Source: an uncultured Prevotellaceae bacterium (GTDB lineage: Bacteria; Bacteroidota; Bacteroidia; Bacteroidales; Bacteroidaceae). Taken from it: DNA of 16,383 bases. The notes below the pieces were generated by a model that had not been told where the DNA came from, ran no database searches, and saw only the letters and a list, made by a program, of their open reading frames with translations. Below, piece after piece: positions 14,040 through 16,383 of this stretch; position 1 is the stretch's first letter, and each line of letters starts with the position of its first letter. Both the position numbers and the translations under genes were made by a program. The stretch is taken from the NCBI GenBank assembly GCA_902803455.1, contig CADCQC010000021.1:1-16383 (forward strand). The letters are read 5' to 3'.

Positions 14040-16028
14040 ATGAAAACGCCCATTACCCAAGACGACCTCCGCTACCTCACGTTGTTGTCACACTCATTTC
14101 CCACGATTGCTGAAGCCAGTACAGAGATTATCAACCTGCAAGCCATCCTCAACCTGCCCAAAGGTACCGAGCACTTCCTGGCCGACATCCACGGTGAGTT
14201 TGAGGCATTCCAGCATGTCTTGAAGAACGCCTCCGGTAATATCAAACGTAAGGTGAACGAGATCTTCGGCAACCAGATACGCGAGACGGAGAAGAAAGAT
14301 CTCTGCACGCTGATATACTATCCCCGTGAGAAACTGGAACTGATCAAAGAGAAAGAAGAGGATATCAACGACTGGTATCACATCACCATCCATCATCTGG
14401 TGAAGGTATGCCGCGAGGTATCGAGCAAATACACCCGATCGAAAGTGCGCAAGAGCCTCCCGCCTGAGTTCAGCTACATCATTCAGGAATTGCTCCACGA
14501 GCACACGGAGGATGTCGACAAGACCGCCTATGTGAGTGCCATCATCGATACCATCATCTCCACCGGCAGTGCCGATGATTTCATCGTCGCCATCTGCCAT
14601 GTGATCCATCGCCTGGCCATCGACCAGTTGCATATCCTTGGCGATATTTTCGACCGTGGTCCCGGAGCCCACAAAATCATCGACACGATGGAGAGTTACC
14701 ACAGTTGGGACATCCAGTGGGGCAATCACGATATCTTGTGGATGGGAGCCTGTGCTGGCAATGAAGCCTGCATCTGCAATGTCATCCGTCTGTCTCTGCG
14801 CTATGCCAACTTAGCCACTTTGGAGGAAGGCTACGGCATCAACCTGATCCCCTTGGCCACCTTTGCCCTCGACACCTACAGCGATGACCCTTGCGAGGAG
14901 TTCCAACCCCACATCCTGCTCGAGGAAGAAGGTATGGACCTGAAGACCCAACACCTGACGGCCCGTATGCACAAGGCCATCGCCATCATCCAATTCAAGT
15001 TGGAGGCACAGTTGGCCGCCCGTCATCCCGAATGGGACATGGCCGACCGCGACGTGCTTCATTTCATCGACTACGAGCATGGCACCATCACCCTTGACGG
15101 AAAGACATATTCGCTGACCAGTTGCCAATTCCCCACGATATCCCCCGACGATCCCACGGCGCTGACCGAATCCGAGCGTACGCTGATGGACCGTCTGCGC
15201 CACTCATTTGCCGTGAGTGAGAAATTGCACCGCCACATCCGCCTTTTGTTGCAGCATGGTTGCATGTATGCCATCTACAACAACAACCTGCTATTTCACG
15301 CCTCTGTGCCCTTGGAAGCCGACGGTGAGTTGAAAGAAGTGGCACTCATCTCTGGCAAGAAATACAAAGGGATGGACCTGCTCCATACCATCGGGATGAT
15401 CATCCGTGCCGCCTTCCAAAACGACACTGACCCTCAGGAAAAGGCTTCGTGCATCGACTACTTTCTCTATCTCTGGTGCGGCAAAGACTCCCCGCTCTTC
15501 GGCAAGTCGAAGATGGCCACCTTCGAGCGTTATTTCCTCAAGGAGAAAGAGACCCACAAGGAAGAGAAAGGGTATTATTTCATTTTGCGTGACAACGAGG
15601 CTATCTGCGACCGCATCCTCGACGCCTTTGGCGTGAGCGGTTCCCATCGCCACATCATCAACGGGCATGTGCCCGTGCATGTGAAGACCGGTGAGAACCC
15701 CATCAAGGCCAACGGCAAACTGATGGTGATCGATGGCGGTTTTTCTCAAGCCTATCATAAGGAGACCGGTATCGCCGGATATACGCTGGTGTATCACAGC
15801 CGTGGTTTTGAGCTAGTGCAGCATGAGCCCTTCACCTCCTCTCGCGATGCGATCCTCCGCGGGACGGATATCTTGGGCACGACACAGATCGTGGAGATGT
15901 CGGCCCATCGCATGCGTGTATCCGATACCGACAAGGGAGCTGAGATCCGCAAGCAGATAGCCGATCTGGAGAAGCTGCTCTATGCCTATCGCCACGGCAT
16001 CATCAAGGAGCGCGACAGGAAGCACTGA
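14040..16028 (+). CDS. fbp: Fructose-1,6-bisphosphatase, class III
   Basis: The 662-residue cytoplasmic enzyme hydrolyses fructose 1,6-bisphosphate to fructose 6-phosphate and phosphate in gluconeogenesis (EC 3.1.3.11). It is the class III type of Firmicutes and Bacteroidetes, unrelated to the E. coli Fbp; the length matches (B. subtilis Fbp is about 670 residues). Metallophosphatase motifs are intact: DIHGEF with Asp49 and His51, GDIFDRGPG (201-209) with Asp202 and Asp205, GNHD (228-231), and NGHVPVH with His543. Family-typical HSFPTIAEASTEIINLQAIL lies near the start and MSAHRMRVSDTDKG near the end. The ATG at 14040 is 12 bp after the GT4-like gene, with no terminator between, so it probably depends on the promoter at 12672-12702. 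A terminator lies about 180 bp downstream. Confidence 0.97.
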   Translation: MKTPITQDDLRYLTLLSHSFPTIAEASTEIINLQAILNLPKGTEHFLADIHGEFEAFQHVLKNASGNIKRKVNEIFGNQIRETEKKDLCTLIYYPREKLELIKEKEEDINDWYHITIHHLVKVCREVSSKYTRSKVRKSLPPEFSYIIQELLHEHTEDVDKTAYVSAIIDTIISTGSADDFIVAICHVIHRLAIDQLHILGDIFDRGPGAHKIIDTMESYHSWDIQWGNHDILWMGACAGNEACICNVIRLSLRYANLATLEEGYGINLIPLATFALDTYSDDPCEEFQPHILLEEEGMDLKTQHLTARMHKAIAIIQFKLEAQLAARHPEWDMADRDVLHFIDYEHGTITLDGKTYSLTSCQFPTISPDDPTALTESERTLMDRLRHSFAVSEKLHRHIRLLLQHGCMYAIYNNNLLFHASVPLEADGELKEVALISGKKYKGMDLLHTIGMIIRAAFQNDTDPQEKASCIDYFLYLWCGKDSPLFGKSKMATFERYFLKEKETHKEEKGYYFILRDNEAICDRILDAFGVSGSHRHIINGHVPVHVKTGENPIKANGKLMVIDGGFSQAYHKETGIAGYTLVYHSRGFELVQHEPFTSSRDAILRGTDILGTTQIVEMSAHRMRVSDTDKGAEIRKQIADLEKLLYAYRHGIIKERDRKH

Positions 16029-16054
16029 CAGCCGAGGCGAGCAGAAGATGGGAA

Positions 16055-16095
16055 ATGAGGAGAATGAGGGAAATGAGGGCTATGAGGACATGAGG
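16055..16095 (+). repeat. 9-bp tandem array after fbp
   Basis: ATGAGG recurs at 16055, 16064, 16073, 16082 and 16090, at spacings of 9, 9, 9 and 8 bases, with purine-rich filler. There is no coding call here. Confidence 0.8.
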
Positions 16096-16100
16096 ACATA

Positions 16101-16119
16101 GTTGCGATAATATCGCAAC
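16101..16119. repeat. 19-bp near-perfect palindrome after fbp
   Basis: GTTGCGATA (16101-16109) and TATCGCAAC (16111-16119) flank one central A. It may be a transcript hairpin or a protein-binding site; no T-run follows, so it is not a standard terminator. Confidence 0.7.
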
Positions 16120-16130
16120 ATACAGAACGG

Positions 16131-16178
16131 GGAGAAACCGGGAGGAAGAAAGGAGGAGAAACCAGGAGGAAGAAAGGA
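16131..16178 (+). repeat. 24-bp purine-rich tandem repeat
   Basis: Two adjacent 24-bp units (16131-16154 and 16155-16178) differ only at one base (CCG versus CCA). Each contains GGAGAAACC followed by GGAGGAAGAAAGGA. A partial third copy (GGAAGAGAAA) follows. Confidence 0.9.
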
Positions 16179-16205
16179 GGAAGAGAAAATAAATGAAAGC
16201 TAAAG

Positions 16206-16240
16206 CAAGCGGCTCCGAATCAATCGGAGCCGCTTGTTTT
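16206..16240 (+). terminator. Rho-independent terminator for the GT4-like/fbp unit
   Basis: CAAGCGGCTCCGA (16206-16218) pairs perfectly with TCGGAGCCGCTTG (16224-16236) around ATCAA, followed by TTTT at 16237-16240. The A residues at 16202-16204 could pair with the T-run, so it could also act on a transcript from the other strand. Confidence 0.9.
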
Positions 16241-16244
16241 GAGT

Positions 16245-16280
16245 ATCCATAATGGGATAAAAGAATCCATAATCGGATAA
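16245..16280. repeat. 20-bp-period repeat of small inverted repeats
   Basis: ATCCATAATGGGATAA (16245-16260) and ATCCATAATCGGATAA (16265-16280) differ at one base. Each contains an ATCC/GGAT inverted repeat around a six-base centre. Confidence 0.85.
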
Positions 16281-16383
16281 GAGGGAGCTGCCGAGCAGCG
16301 GAGAGCGGCCGAGCGGCAGGTGCTGCGGAGCAGCGAGGAGCGCCGAATGGCAGGTGCTGCGGAGCAGAGGGAGCTGCGGAACA
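16281..16383. repeat. GC-rich palindromic repeat array running off the window
   Basis: GGCAGGTGCTGCGGAGCAG occurs at 16315-16333 and 16349-16367 (period 34). Related units are GAGGGAGCTGCCGAGCAGCG near 16281 and GAGGGAGCTGCGGA near 16367. Many units contain small inverted repeats such as GCTGC-GGA-GCAGC. Composition is far more GC-rich than the sequence before it, and the array continues past the end. Confidence 0.8.

Overview
The window looks like a chromosomal segment from a Bacteroidales bacterium, most likely Prevotella/Segatella-like. The signs are a SusC/SusD pair, DUF4957/DUF5123-type proteins, a type IX secretion plug-family protein, a class III fructose-1,6-bisphosphatase, a Prevotella-style C-terminal tail (YNLAGQRV...GKKYINR), and promoters of the Bacteroidetes TTTG / TAnnTTTG type instead of sigma-70 boxes. 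Genus is inferred; no search was run.

Layout. Positions 1-63 hold a truncated tRNA-Arg(ACG) on the minus strand with its own promoter. After an AT-rich gap come a type IX secretion plug-domain protein (429-1739) and a membrane acyltransferase (1779-2882). A carbohydrate-uptake region follows: a secreted DUF4957/DUF5123-like protein with a sorting-tail-like C-terminus (3006-5186), closed by a clear terminator; a lipoprotein of the same family broken by one in-frame TAA (5378-6826); susC (6864-10157); and susD (10181-12430), ended by an 18-bp terminator stem. The last unit is a protein with only the N-terminal half of a GT4 glycosyltransferase (12711-14027), followed 12 bp later by fbp (14040-16028). 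All protein genes are on the plus strand.

How the genes may work together. SusC and SusD form an outer-membrane glycan import complex, and the two DUF5123 proteins are probable surface or extracellular glycan-binding or processing partners. DUF4957/DUF5123 proteins are often seen near pectin-type loci, but the substrate cannot be read from this window. No glycoside hydrolase, polysaccharide lyase or PUL regulator is present, so this is either an incomplete locus or one whose enzymes lie elsewhere. The plug protein belongs to the secretion machinery that could export the tailed DUF5123 protein. Fbp is gluconeogenic; why it sits with a GT4-like protein is unknown.

The most notable signals are the single nonsense codon in the DUF5123 lipoprotein, a probable leaderless promoter on the GT4-like gene, a 42-bp in-frame duplication inside that gene, an apparent A19-U56 swap in the tRNA, and unusual short-period tandem arrays (10, 9, 24, 20 and about 34 bp) in the two intergenic regions flanking the GT4-fbp unit.
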